This document shows, piece by piece, positions 16,701 through 28,835 of a DNA stretch of 64,000 bases; position 1 is the first letter of the stretch; every line of letters starts with the position of its first letter. The translations under genes and the position numbers were made by a program. Origin of the DNA: Adiantum capillus-veneris (taxonomy: Eukaryota; Streptophyta; Polypodiopsida; Polypodiales; Pteridaceae); NCBI GenBank assembly GCA_014529385.2, contig CM043944.1, positions 174,926,740 to 174,990,739 on the forward strand, read 5' to 3'. Below the pieces are notes generated by a model. That model saw only the letters and a program-made list of their open reading frames with translations, was not told the origin of the DNA and searched no databases.

Positions 16701-17551
16701 TGACCAGTTCCTTCACCTGCATTCATCACTGGGTAATTCAAGTTAGGTCTCCCTGGCTCCCCATGGGGCCAAGGACAATTATACATCCCATGTCCAGACT
16801 CTCCGCAATTCCAACATTGCAAGACTGTCCTAGTTCGTGGCTCTCTCTCTTCTGACTTCTTTGCTTGTCCCTTTGGACCTACAGCTTGTGCAAGGTGAAT
16901 TGACAGGCTGCTTAAAGATTCGTTTAATTTCTCAATTACTTCCGCCGTTACCTCAGGAAGCTCCCTCGATGTTGATGCTTGTGACTTACCTTTGGGTCTA
17001 AGACCTTCTATTGGAACCTCTCTCCTTAAGCACTTGAGTTTCCTATATTTCTGAGCAGCCCTAGTTTCAGCTGCATCAAAAGTAGCAGGTGCACCCGCCT
17101 CAACTTTTACCTTAAGGTCAGGAAAGAGTCCGGCTATGAACCTCTCCTTCTTTAAAAATTCTGCACCATCACCACGGTTAGCAACATTTCGTATCCATAG
17201 AGCCCAAAGACGTAGAAACTCTTGCTTGTACAAGTAGTAGTCATCTAAGTCTTTTTGCTTATGAGAAACAATGTCTTGCCATAGTTTTTGAGTGTTTTGG
17301 GGATCAAAGAAGTATCTCTTAAAACGATTCAAAACTTCTGTGTAATTCCCCTTAACTTCCTCAGGCAAAGAGTCAAACCAAGTACTAGCATCTTTCCTAA
17401 GGACCACCTCAAACATTTCTACACGTTCTTGATCGGTTACTATCCTCTTGATACGGCAAGACATTTTGAAATTTGCTAAAAATAATTCTGCATCCTCTCC
17501 AGGCTCTCCAAAGAAAAGAGGATATCCAGACATTTGGCGTTGGCTCTCCAT
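13742..17551 (-). CDS. Tat-like gag-protease-RT-RNase H polyprotein
   Basis: 1,269 residues in one frame. Gag occupies roughly residues 1-300, with a zinc knuckle CWNCGESGHGMYNC near residue 245. A retropepsin site VDGGAQICIM lies near residue 455, with D-G-G in place of the usual D-S/T-G. The RT spans about 690-880; its catalytic box is FIDDLC near 846. A first RNase H (residues about 985-1080) follows, then a second, complete RNase H beginning FFFDGAFRRA near 1135 with DGA, NNEAEYDTL and KGDALLIVKQ motifs. Two RNase H domains in tandem are diagnostic of Tat-type Ty3 elements. The chosen start gives MESQRQMSGYP; it follows the small ORF at 17601 by about 50 bp. No frameshift is seen, so this copy could still yield Gag and RT. 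Confidence 0.92.
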   Translation of the reverse strand: MESQRQMSGYPLFFGEPGEDAELFLANFKMSCRIKRIVTDQERVEMFEVVLRKDASTWFDSLPEEVKGNYTEVLNRFKRYFFDPQNTQKLWQDIVSHKQKDLDDYYLYKQEFLRLWALWIRNVANRGDGAEFLKKERFIAGLFPDLKVKVEAGAPATFDAAETRAAQKYRKLKCLRREVPIEGLRPKGKSQASTSRELPEVTAEVIEKLNESLSSLSIHLAQAVGPKGQAKKSEEREPRTRTVLQCWNCGESGHGMYNCPWPHGEPGRPNLNYPVMNAGEGTGQQPRLLQRPNGPRPPPQGVEGVPPLPDPNVHVVEVTNSNEVDMEANGIKRGRGKGKEKEGVTSQSDHGQGKKAKETKETKRTRRRINLQDFPLGHGMAPYNLLEDMRGKGPDISWPQFLALFPQVRRDLTRAVSTRRKVKESFPVVKIAHAEMNEDITPVLDCYIKGRLVRKGLVDGGAQICIMTEGLMQRLGMHIHETPEIKVKMANNSKARCVGICKNVFVEAFGIKKAVDFYVMSTKGSGYPFILGRPWLMKMRALQDWESGKLICRNDNHKKVVFDMKEQCQEELHEESSQSETEEGWTDSTSEEESSGNITEEESSIEVMGVRFKPSNQETSCQGLEEVGPQENEGVQDEGMLEGILSTTLTKDEREEFKCVLRKFPRIFAKDYTDVRGVDAVQHKIELKPEATPKAQKLRRLGVIKEQALLKEVRKLLAAGFIYPVENSEWVSPVVVTPKKNGKWRVCVDYRPLNEATKRDHFPLPFQDEILNDVAGHEKYTVCDGYSGYFQIGIALEDQLKTTFITPWGCYAFRVMPFGLTNASTTFQRFMNMVFQAFFGKSIRVFIDDLCIYNSKSLHLQRVEEGLKKLYDMGGQLNPDKCHIGEDEVILLDHKVSYKGIEVDPSKAKALIELPSSKSLKEVISFIQKVKYMSRFIHLASELLHPLQKLTQQVEFAWSDELEEYFCNIKVILSELPTLMLPCWEYTFFVSSSVGRETIGAVLLQQDPHSTRMRPIYFASRVMNALERDYTEAELMMLSLMFAVRKFRSYLLPKPFVILTAENLFPWVSSQMNLSTRISKWIMELQEFQYSFKVEDSVRAQLAGILTYRVHEKEIKVPQVKTLPLPPPKSIPNAFTFFFDGAFRRAIGKAGGGLVLLNPSGEVVMKEKFNLPSSASNNEAEYDTLIHGLKMCIGQGIQCLMVKGDALLIVKQILGIWACKNESLRTKVHANRRLFNQFEEVQLYHIPRKQNEDADLLAQQVVTCVEKEV

Positions 17552-17600
17552 TATTATGAAAGATTACAACACGAGTTACAATAAGGGATACAATAGAGAT

Positions 17601-17975
17601 TTAGAACCACTCGCCTGCAAATGAATAAGTAAGAAAATACCACTCTAGGTTTTCTTCTTCAGCTATCCAAGCTTCAATAAGGTCTCGATTTGTTTGATCA
17701 AAACAAAAAGGTAGACTATTGATGAGCTCTAAGAAGGGTTGAAATTCTTCAAAGCTAAGGCGATAAACAGAAATCTCTAGAACTTCATTTTCTGGATCCA
17801 AAAGAGCAACCACGTCCCAAGTGATAAATTGCACTTGCTCTACAATTCCCAACGCACAAGCGGTTTGTATAAAAACTAGATCTTCATGCTCGTCGAAGGC
17901 TGTGAGAAAGTAGCAATTGACTAGGAGCTCCTTTCCTTCGAGTTCCACACAGTCGGAGTGAGGCAACCTTCTCAC
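17601..17975 (-). CDS. accessory ORF 2b of the Tat-like element (unknown)
   Basis: About 124 residues between the primer-binding site and gag, same strand. I recognise no known family. It aligns along most of its length with the ORF at 18102-18656: both carry RRLPH, FIQ-ACAL or FIQLVCAL, then a W, then L-RL-F-EF-P-L-LINSLPF, followed by D-R-L or NRDL. The frame opens at GTG, preceded directly by TGA; matching upstream residues (GLDEDVLYE) lie in another frame, so the N-terminus is frameshifted or spliced. Acidic overall near the C-terminus. Extra ORFs before gag are known for Tat elements such as Ogre (ORF1, unknown role); homology to that is untested. Confidence 0.6.
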   Translation of the reverse strand: MRRLPHSDCVELEGKELLVNCYFLTAFDEHEDLVFIQTACALGIVEQVQFITWDVVALLDPENEVLEISVYRLSFEEFQPFLELINSLPFCFDQTNRDLIEAWIAEEENLEWYFLTYSFAGEWF

Positions 17976-18101
17976 TCATAAAGAACATCCTCATCAAGTC
18001 CAATCAAGTTTGCAAGATTTACAGACTCCACTTGTGCTACAAAATTCCTGGACAAAAACTCCTTAGGATTATGGTTAAATCATTCAAAAGCATAAAGAGA
18101 T

Positions 18102-18656
18102 TTACAATGTCTCTATGAACAAAGTGTCATAGAAAGTAGAGAAGGATGAGAATTTATACAAATTTGCAATCTTCTCTATGCTCTCTTTATTAAGACAAGC
18201 TCTGAATAGCTCCCTATCTCCTTTGTTGAAAGCGAAAGGAAGACTATTAATAAGACGCAAATGAGGGAAAAATTCACCAAATGTGAGTCTATGAAGCATG
18301 AACTCTGGCCGCAAGTTTCCTGAAGAGTCTTCCTCAATGGTGAAATGCACTCGCCAAACGCCAAATTTCACTGTATTTACCAATCTTAGGGCACACACTA
18401 GTTGGATGAATGCGCGGTCTTCCTTAGTGCCCAACAACAAGAGGAAAATGGAATCCATGCGTAGGACCTTCCGTCTTAACTTCACCACCCTCTTGTTATG
18501 AGGGAGACGCCTTACTACTTGCTCCTGCAACTCAATTGGTAATAGAGCTAGATCTCTAAGGATTGAACTTTCACTGCACACACATTCCCAGTTAGAACAA
18601 ATGATCGTTTTTTTGTTTCTTGTAACAACTTGGACAAAGAAAAAACAAACATACAC
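18102..18656 (-). CDS. accessory ORF 2a of the Tat-like element (unknown)
   Basis: 184 residues, minus strand, paralogous to the ORF at 17601-17975 (shared RRLPH, FIQ-VCAL, LINSLPFAF, DRELFRA). The first 25 residues are hydrophobic and aromatic before a lysine/arginine cluster, but may not be translated, since similarity to the partner starts only near RRLPH. An F-box-like start (LALLPIELQEQVVRRLP) is visible by eye: in F-box domains LP-E-L---I-RLP is typical. That resemblance is short and unproven. Conservation of the LINSLPF core between two diverged copies suggests past selection on the protein. Confidence 0.6.
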   Translation of the reverse strand: MYVCFFFVQVVTRNKKTIICSNWECVCSESSILRDLALLPIELQEQVVRRLPHNKRVVKLRRKVLRMDSIFLLLLGTKEDRAFIQLVCALRLVNTVKFGVWRVHFTIEEDSSGNLRPEFMLHRLTFGEFFPHLRLINSLPFAFNKGDRELFRACLNKESIEKIANLYKFSSFSTFYDTLFIETL

Positions 18657-18682
18657 ACTATTTTGCCGGGCTGCACTTCATT

Positions 18683-18901
18683 TTAAAATAAAATGAACAC
18701 ATGTACATCAAAAGAAGTGTGGTAGTTGATGAGAGGTAAAATGACAGGGTTTGGTGATGCAAGAATTTCTCCTACTCTTTGGGCACCAAACATGAACACC
18801 ATACGTTGTTGAAAATGGATTTTCCTACTAATTGCAATGTTTATTCTAATGTGTGGAGTGAAATGGAAGGGGAAAACCTCTATTCCTGGGCCATTATCCA
18901 T
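18683..18901 (-). CDS. accessory ORF 1b of the Tat-like element (unknown)
   Basis: 72 residues, minus strand. Pairs with the ORF at 18923-19135; both end in a shared block: F-Q-, then G--R-VEI-AS-NP-ILPLI, then S-DV-IF-LF at the C-terminus. Unit spacing is about 235 bp, so this is an old local tandem duplication. Rich in hydrophobic residues, no recognised domain. The high similarity of the protein pattern against looser DNA similarity hints at coding, but it could also be a duplicated non-coding leader that happens to be open. Confidence 0.4.
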   Translation of the reverse strand: MDNGPGIEVFPFHFTPHIRINIAISRKIHFQQRMVFMFGAQRVGEILASPNPVILPLINYHTSFDVHVFILF

Positions 18902-18922
18902 GGTCTATGCATGACCTAATGC

Positions 18923-19135
18923 TTAAAACAAAACAAAAATATAGACGTCCAAACTAAGGTCGCACCTAATAAGAGGCAAAATAAAAGGATTTACTGAAGC
19001 GTTTATCTCGACCAACCTAAGAGGACCTAAAATTCTACGAATGACACGTTGAAATTGCAACTTAGTACTAACAATTATGTGTACCTTTTGCCTTGCAATG
19101 GGAATGAAGGGATCATACAAATTCTTGTGATTCAT
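18923..19135 (-). CDS. accessory ORF 1a of the Tat-like element (unknown)
   Basis: 70 residues, first open frame after the primer-binding site on the minus strand and partner of the ORF at 18683-18901. The shared C-terminal pattern (LVEINASVNPFILPLI, then LDVYIFVLF) is evident by eye. No known family. Its position makes it the first protein that could be translated from the genomic RNA. Confidence 0.4.
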   Translation of the reverse strand: MNHKNLYDPFIPIARQKVHIIVSTKLQFQRVIRRILGPLRLVEINASVNPFILPLIRCDLSLDVYIFVLF

Positions 19136-19191
19136 GCAAGCTACTTGATTATGCTAAAGGTTGAACCTTCACAAAACATACACAAGCCTGT

Positions 19192-19208
19192 CCTCAGTGG
19201 GGGCACCA
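19192..19208 (-). other. primer-binding site of the Tat-like element
   Basis: Two bases inside the 5' LTR end the minus strand reads TGGTGCCCCCACTGAGG. TGG pairs with the CCA end of a tRNA. It is not the initiator tRNA-Met site (TGGTATCAGAGC) used by the other elements here. I did not identify the tRNA. Confidence 0.7.
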
Positions 19209-19211
19209 ATT

Positions 19212-21856
19212 TGAGGCGGTCCAGGGCGGGCAACAAGAAGAGCAACCTCTAGACACCCTTCAAGGCTCCCGTGCTGCTCAATGGGGTTGGGGCACAACAC
19301 AACACAAACCAAAACAACAAACCCACAGCCAAATCCCAACTACACAAGGGGCACCACCTAGTTTAAGAGCGAACTAGGACGCAAAAGAGGAGAATCGTTA
19401 GAGCAACCCAATAACAAGCAAGGAATTTACACTAACCCTAACACCAATGGAACACTCTCACACACTAAAACACAAGAGAGAGAGTGCTCGGGCTGCTTTG
19501 AAACGTATCGGCAATGATCAAGCAAACACAACTATATATTTAAGAAAGAGAGAGAAAGGGGGAAGGGGTGCTTGTTGCATTAATACCTTCTTACAAATCT
19601 GTCATGACAAATCAAAGTGAGATTAGTATTTGTTCAACATAGCTTGCGTAAATTTCACCACAACACATCACAAGAAAAGCCACCCCAATCACTGTCTTAA
19701 AGCCAGGGGAGTCCTCTCCACCCTGTCGCCCTCTTACAGTATGTGGGATTTATGGCTAGATTGATGACAACACCAGAGACAAGCTATCAAGAACTTAACA
19801 AAAAACACCAAGACACTTACGCATCATTGTTGTCCATTACTTCACGTTGAAAGGGAGACAAAGTATCCAAGCTTAGTCCAAAGCCACCCTCCTTGATTCA
19901 GCAAATGTTGGGCTTACACTAGTAGGAGAAATGATAGATTTCCTACTCTCGATTGAATGATCACTCTCTCTCTTACAATGGCATAGAGTTCCCTTGCTAA
20001 TCCCCTATTACAACACATGCACATGCATAAGACAATGAGCTTCCACTCAAGAGCTCCTTCTAGAGAGGTTGAGCTTGGCTTCTCAAGCTATAGCATAGTG
20101 CTCTTGCTTATGGCTCCCCCCTTTTTGTGCTAGCTACACCCTCCTTTTATAGAAATTTTGAAGGCTAGGGTTACTCCTCTAACCATGGTTGGGTTAGATT
20201 TTCAGCAATTTATCTAATTTCTTTTGCTTGGAATTATCAAGAAGTTGGTGGGGAAAGAGAGAGGAGAGAAATGGAGGTGATAGGACTTTTCATAGTGGGT
20301 TAGTGTTAGTAGAGTTAGTATTAATTTACAAATGGAATTGGATATTTACAATCGGAGTATCCATGTAGGATACAAATAAGGAAGAAAAATTCTTAAGAGG
20401 TAAGAAAAGATGGATTTCTTACAAGGTTGATACTCCAAGTGTCTTGAGTAGGGCCAATTTTGACGCTTGTTGACGGTCCACTAGCTTTGACGGTACATTT
20501 TTTCTCCACTCTTGACCTTCCTTGAGAGACAAGGTAATTGAAGCTGAGTAATCAACCACCATGATGCTGTCTTTTAAGAGAAGAGGCTGAATTGTGTGGT
20601 TTTTTTTATAGATATGGGTAAATTGGAGGAGGAAAAATGAGACTAGGTGGTCAATTTTGGAATGGAATTGTGTGTGGGAGGTATGAGTTCACCATGGTTT
20701 CTCTTATTCTTCAAGGTTGAGGAGAAGGTGAGTAGGGTGCAGAGAGGAGGGGTGAGAGAGGTGGGGATGATGAGTGGAGAAGTGTGTGTGAAAGAGGAAA
20801 AAGATAAAGTGGAAGAGAGAGTGTGGCTGCATAGCATGGGAAAACTGGGATCCACTAATAAAATCATAGCTCACAGCTCGTAGCTCAAAAAAATATGAAA
20901 AAATTTAAGGCAAAAGTTCAGCCCACGAGCTACAACTTTTGTTTGTATCACCTTTTCAAATTCGGAGAGCAAGTGAACTTTAAAAATTCAGCAAAACCGA
21001 CCGTTGTTTTCCACTGCACAAGGTCCTTGTGGGGTCCTTCTTTGGATGATTCTTTTGAATACCTCCAAGACTGAGCCCTCCATAGTGCATGTATGCATGC
21101 CACCTACCCTTGACCTTATTTGGTAGGTCTATATATGAAGATATTGTTGAGATCATGATATAAGTGAATAGTACAACTAAGAAAATCAAATATTGAGGGG
21201 TCTAAAAAATATGTACATGTCAAATATAAATAATATAAGTGGAAAAAATATAAAGGGGTCAAAAGAAATCTCTCTCATTATGAGGCTACCATAAAAAGAT
21301 AAATATGTTTGGTGTTCTAATTTTTTAGAAAAAAAAACAAAATAGATGTAGGAAGGGAAAAATCACAATAGTGAAAAATATACACATAAATAAAACTAGT
21401 TTTTTTGGATTTTTGTTCGGGTGGAGTTACACCAAATATAAGAGAAGCTTACATAAAAATATTTCTATATGGAATAAAGAGTATTAAAAATGGTAAGAAA
21501 AATTGTGGTAATGGTGAGGCAATGTACAGAGCATAAATAACACACACCTAGGTAGAAATATTTAAATAAATATCAGAATAATTATGAAAAATTATTTTAT
21601 TTAGGCCCTATATACAAAGAAATATTTACATAGGCATGGGCTATAATATACTTTTTTTTTTTTTCTTTTTTTTTTTGGCTCAACTAGCCCAATGACTAGT
21701 TAATTGAGGGTTTTTTAAGAAGATATGGGAAAAGTCCCGTGACTCACGCACGCCTATGTACAGTGAAATGGTAGGGATAGCCACAGTGTTTGGGTGATTT
21801 TGGTAGGGTGAGGTAACTCACTGTGGCAATTACAAAGAGCCGAAAAACGGCTATCA
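19212..21856 (-). repeat. Tat-like 5' LTR
   Basis: 2,645 bp, direct copy of 9576-12243, ending ggctatca before the CTAG duplication. Matching TATA box at 20143-20152. The few differences are scattered substitutions, the (AG)n tract and a T-run near 21650. Confidence 0.95.
20143..20152 (-). promoter_or_regulatory. TATA box in the Tat-like 5' LTR
   Basis: Minus strand ctataaaagg, identical to the 3' LTR copy. In this LTR it would drive the genomic transcript through the accessory ORFs and gag-pol. Confidence 0.55.
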
Positions 21857-21860
21857 CTAG
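21857..21860. other. target-site duplication CTAG (right)
   Basis: Follows the terminal CA of the 5' LTR and continues into gttatagagat, as in the empty site near 3774. Confidence 0.85.
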
Positions 21861-24963
<3,103 letters not shown>

Positions 24964-25475
24964 ATTGAGAGAGCCTCCAATAGATAGTGCTATGTCAATT
25001 ATGGCTAGGCATTTTTGAAGGGCCGGGGGATCACTAATGCCTATCATGTGGATTCAAAAATAGGAGTTATTTTATTCTATATTTTTTCGTATTTTCACAT
25101 ACAAAAGGGTGTTGAAAAATGGATCTTGAAAGGAAATTTACAGATTGAATAGAAAAAGGTTTCCTTTTATTGGTGAAAAATTCATACCTAAGGGGTTCCA
25201 TAAATAGTTTTTGAACGCATGCAATATGTAGAATTTACATATGGTGATCCTCCCAAGCCAAGCGTATGAGTTTTATTGCCAGATGGGCATCGCATTTGGG
25301 AGAGACAGAGTTTCTAAAATTCCAAATCTTGCTTTTTTCCAAATATTATATGCTACCTGTTGATTATTTTAATGTTATTTTAATGCATGAAATTCGACCC
25401 TTTTCAGACTAGTCTAACAACTCATTTTTAAAGGTTTTTAAACCTTAGGCTTCAAAGAGAGTGTTAAGACCGTGG

Positions 25476-26510
25476 TTTCTTGCCAATATATAGCATTTAT
25501 ACCCTGTTGTTTCTAGATTGCTCTTGACTCAATTTGGCTACTCCCCTTGGAAGGTATTTATAATATGTTCAGTCGGCCATTTTCTAGCCAATCTACATCA
25601 TTTTAAACCTGTTGTTTCCACGACCCTCTCCGTGGACGCAATCTGCTTGTTTTTGCCAGGTTTTTGACCAATTTGCTGCATTTTAACCCTGTTGTTTCCA
25701 CACCCCTCTCGACTCAATCTACCTGCTCTCGTTGGGACATATTTATACTATGTCCAATCGGCAATTTTGTTGGGTAGCTAGAGTCAAAATGTAAAAGTGT
25801 GTCTTTTTTGAACAAATTGGTGACACCATCTTATTCATGTGTTTATTTTGAGGTGTTTTACACTTCATCTGGCTATTGGTCTATTTATCTTACTATCAGG
25901 ACACGGACAAATTACCCACACAATATATTTCATCAAAAAATTTATCCGTCTATTTAATTACTAATTGGACCAATAAATTCATAAACTAGTTTTGTATGGA
26001 CAAAAAATCATTTTGATTCATGTATAGCCTTAGCTAAAAGTATTACATCTCAGGCTTAAAACGAATGTTAGAATGGGGTTTTCTGGCCAACTTGCAGCAT
26101 TTTAACCCTATTTCTTCCATGCCTACTCCCATCTACCTACTCCCATCAGGATGTATTTATACTATGCTCGGTGGTCGGCCATTTTCTTGGGCAACATGAG
26201 TCAAAATATTAAATTGTGACTTCTTGGAACAAATTGAGGACACCGTCTTATTCATGTGTTTGTCTTGATACGTTTTGCATTGTTGTGGGTACCATCTTAT
26301 TCATGTGTCTGTTCACAGGCATTTTGCACTACATTCACCCACTACTACTCTACTTATCATACTATCCAAACACCAACAAATTACCCGAATGACACATGGC
26401 GCCAAAAAATTTACGCGTCTATTAAATTATGAATTGGTACTTATGAATTCCTATGTGCACAAAAATAATATTTATTCACTTATAGCCTTAGCTAAAAGTA
26501 TTACAAAACA
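25476..26510. repeat. diverged tandem repeats, about 400-bp unit
   Basis: Two long units (about 25660-26055 and 26080-26510) share an ordered series of phrases: gcattttaacccT, atttatactatg, cggccatttt, gagtcaaaat, acaaattg-ggacacc, cttattcatgtgt, acaaattacc, tatagccttagctaaaagtatta. Partial units precede them from 25476. No coding frame. Origin unknown; they may be old satellite-like or element-internal repeats. The flanks 24959-25475 and 26511-27300 show nothing I can name. Confidence 0.65.
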
Positions 26511-27300
26511 TGAAAGACTAATCTAACTAAACCACTCAGAGCTTTCATAAATCTATAACCAACTATCACTTGATGAGCATGTTTAGTATCGATCAAATAC
26601 TATGACATCCTCACTAGCACTACCAGTGCCCCAATAGTGGTTGTGGAACCAAACATTAATACATGCTCCGACACACAAACAAAATGCACAAATATACATA
26701 CAGTCACATGATGCTCTGCAGATCGAGACACCATCAATGCTTGCCCTTTTCCACATGCACAAATAGACGCCAACAATACTACTACTACTAGTTGATTGCA
26801 ATGATGATGAAAATTCCAAGATGAGCAAATAAAACTGCAAGTACACTACCTCTGAGAGGAAGAGTCTTCCCTCCCTCCAAATACCTATTCAGATAGGGTA
26901 GAAATTAAGAAATATTTCTCATAAAGGTCATGCATAGTACTTGGTATGCTCCACCATGTGCACTACACGATGCTCTTGCAACCGCACATGTAGCATAGTT
27001 GATGACATCTGACATCTGTATCACCAGTGTTTCTTGATCTCCTACAAGTTTTAAGATGGCTGAACACTACACAACAAATCTTAAAACTGTTGTGCTAGGC
27101 TCAAACCAACCCTCCATTATATCTAGAATTGAGAATCCCTTGACAAGGGCTATATGATGGAAGTCTAGATTCAAGCTCTATGAGGCTCTACAATTTGGAA
27201 GCTTAAATCTAATATCAGCATAGCCAATTCCCCAACTAAGTTTGCAAAGGACAAAGAACAAAGAAGCTACAATCAACCATAACAAAGAAAATTTTGTCTC

Positions 27301-27880
27301 GAGTTATAGACCACCATGCAATCTTTGATTGGCCCACAGGGAACTACATACCATGAGTTTCAAGCAGGGTCATACACAAGGATGGGGATTTTCCAAAAAA
27401 CTAAGTCTTGCGACTACAAAAAGCAAATAGATCCCTCTCCTCTAAGGGCCTAAAGCGCCAATGAGGATCATAAGGCTCAAAGAGATGCTCAGGGGTTCTT
27501 GCCACCTCAACCAAGATGGCAGTCCCCAAGGTGCTAAATTTCAGCTCCCACTCCTCAAATCCAATGGGGCAGTCCTTCACCAACAAGAACCGGAAGAAGA
27601 GTCTCCCTGCATAACTAAGAAAGCTAGGGATAGACCAGCACATACTAAGGTCCCTTTCCATGGCTTTAGGATCAAGATCATTAGAAACAAGAGATACCTG
27701 CACACAACCCCATGCATCCGTTACCACATGGTATTTCATCACATCTATCATGCCATTGGAGTGATAAAGGCACTTAAAAAGATTTCCATCTACCACCTTG
27801 AGCCCGTCGACGGTCGAGATCCACATCTTCTAGCTTCCACTTCTTGAATCAAAAACCTCAAAGGGTACCATAGGATCCAT
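27301..27880 (-). pseudogene. F-box/kelch-type protein pseudogene
   Basis: Minus-strand frame from ATG at 27880: after MDPMVPFEVFDSRSGS a TAG replaces the expected tryptophan, then the frame continues for about 141 residues to 27401. One frameshift later, FWKIPILVYDPA, a stop, and NSWYVVPCGPIKDCMVVYNS follow. Paired phrases of the form V(Y/F)DS--GSW and VYDP--NSW are typical of kelch blades in plant F-box/kelch proteins. Only this one host-like coding remnant is visible in the window. At least two stops and one frameshift make it a pseudogene; whether it is a retrocopy or a local relic is not clear. No F-box is seen. Confidence 0.5.
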
Positions 27881-28029
27881 GTAGCCCCCTCTTTAGTGTT
27901 TAGTTGATATGTTGTATCAGTACTGGGCCCCTTGAAGCAGGGCTTTGGTACTCCTAGGTATGTTTCTAACTTAATCTCAGTATTTACTTTGGATGTTGTC
28001 TTTCCTTGTTTGTATATGCTTGGATTCAG

Positions 28030-28455
28030 TGTTTCCAAAATGGGATGTATATGCAGCAACCCTTGCTTCCATTTTGCTCATTAAACACATGATAAGGTCA
28101 TGATGGAGCAAAACACTTTGGGGAAGCAGTGTACCAGATTTAACCAAGGGGTTTGGATTGCAACAGCAACACCCAAGGTTACTAGTGCAATATTACTCAA
28201 TTCTCACTAATTTTCAATTAGTGTTACTATGCCTTTTCAGGTGGGAGATTTGGTCATGTGCTTTGACACGAGTAAGTGAACAGTATATTCAACCTCCATG
28301 TATGCATCTAAATTGGTTTATTATTTCATTTTCAAATATGCTTTGATTGATTTTTCCAAGTAGGATGCATAAGCTTCAATCCTTTCATCCACTTTGATCT
28401 TCAGAGAAATGACAAGGTCATGTAGGAGCAAATACTTTTGGGATGTAGTGTCTTA
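28030..28455. repeat. two diverged copies of a 110-bp segment
   Basis: 28030-28140 and 28355-28455 match loosely: tttccaa..ggatg.at, caa.cctt..tcca, then gacaaggtcatg or gataaggtcatg, ggagcaaa, ctttggg. Spacing is about 320 bp. Non-coding. Confidence 0.45.
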
Positions 28456-28581
28456 TGTTGAAAGGGCGGTGGTAATGCGTGTGCTAGTCTCCACCCAACC
28501 GTGCTATCTTATAGCCTCCCCCTAGCGTACACATTGTCCAGCCATGCCGGTGGCCTTGCCCATAGGACCCATGTCCTTACA
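28449..28581 (-). repeat. 3' LTR of the truncated Ty3 element
   Basis: Ends tgtccttaca on the plus strand, followed by ttaccccccc, which is the polypurine tract read on the minus strand. The same layout ends the LTRs at 46551 and 52330. The outer boundary (28449 or 28456) cannot be fixed without the partner LTR. Confidence 0.65.
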
Positions 28582-28835
28582 TTACCCCCCCTTGGAGAAT
28601 CGTTTTTGTCCTCGAAAACGAATGTATGAAAACGTTTCTTAAGTGCGGAGACATTCTCCCATGTTGAACCTTCTTCAGGTCTATCTAGCCATTTTACCAA
28701 CACCTTTCTTCTGACATGATGTCTGGTGTAAAACTCATGAGAATCCAAAATCTTTTTGGGCTCATGAGGAATGCTTGGCGGTGCGATAAGGTCAACCAAC
28801 ACACCTGTGTCAATGACATTATCATTCTGTCCTGG
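28582..28835 (-). pseudogene. chromodomain of the truncated Ty3 element
   Basis: The frame 28802-28509 contains RVLDSHEFYTRHHVRRKVLV, then KWLDRPEEGSTWENVSAL. KW and E--TWE are the core aromatic and acidic positions of a chromodomain, thought to guide integration to marked chromatin. The frame runs on into the LTR before stopping. It is out of frame with integrase by a small shift near 28820. Confidence 0.75.

Larger units (their letters stand above)
9576..21856 (-). mobile_element. Tat-like Ty3 LTR retrotransposon, 12.3 kb, nested in PLE1
   Basis: Two 2.65-kb LTRs (9576-12243 and 19212-21856) in direct orientation, both TG...CA, flanked by CTAG duplications. Minus-strand order: 5' LTR, primer-binding site, four small ORFs, gag-pol, integrase, polypurine tract, 3' LTR. 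Two RNase H domains in tandem after the RT place it in the Tat lineage of plant Ty3 elements, as does the extra coding capacity ahead of gag (compare ORF1 of Ogre elements). LTRs differ by few substitutions and one (AG)n length change, so the insertion is young. Only one nonsense codon separates gag-pol from integrase. Confidence 0.92.
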
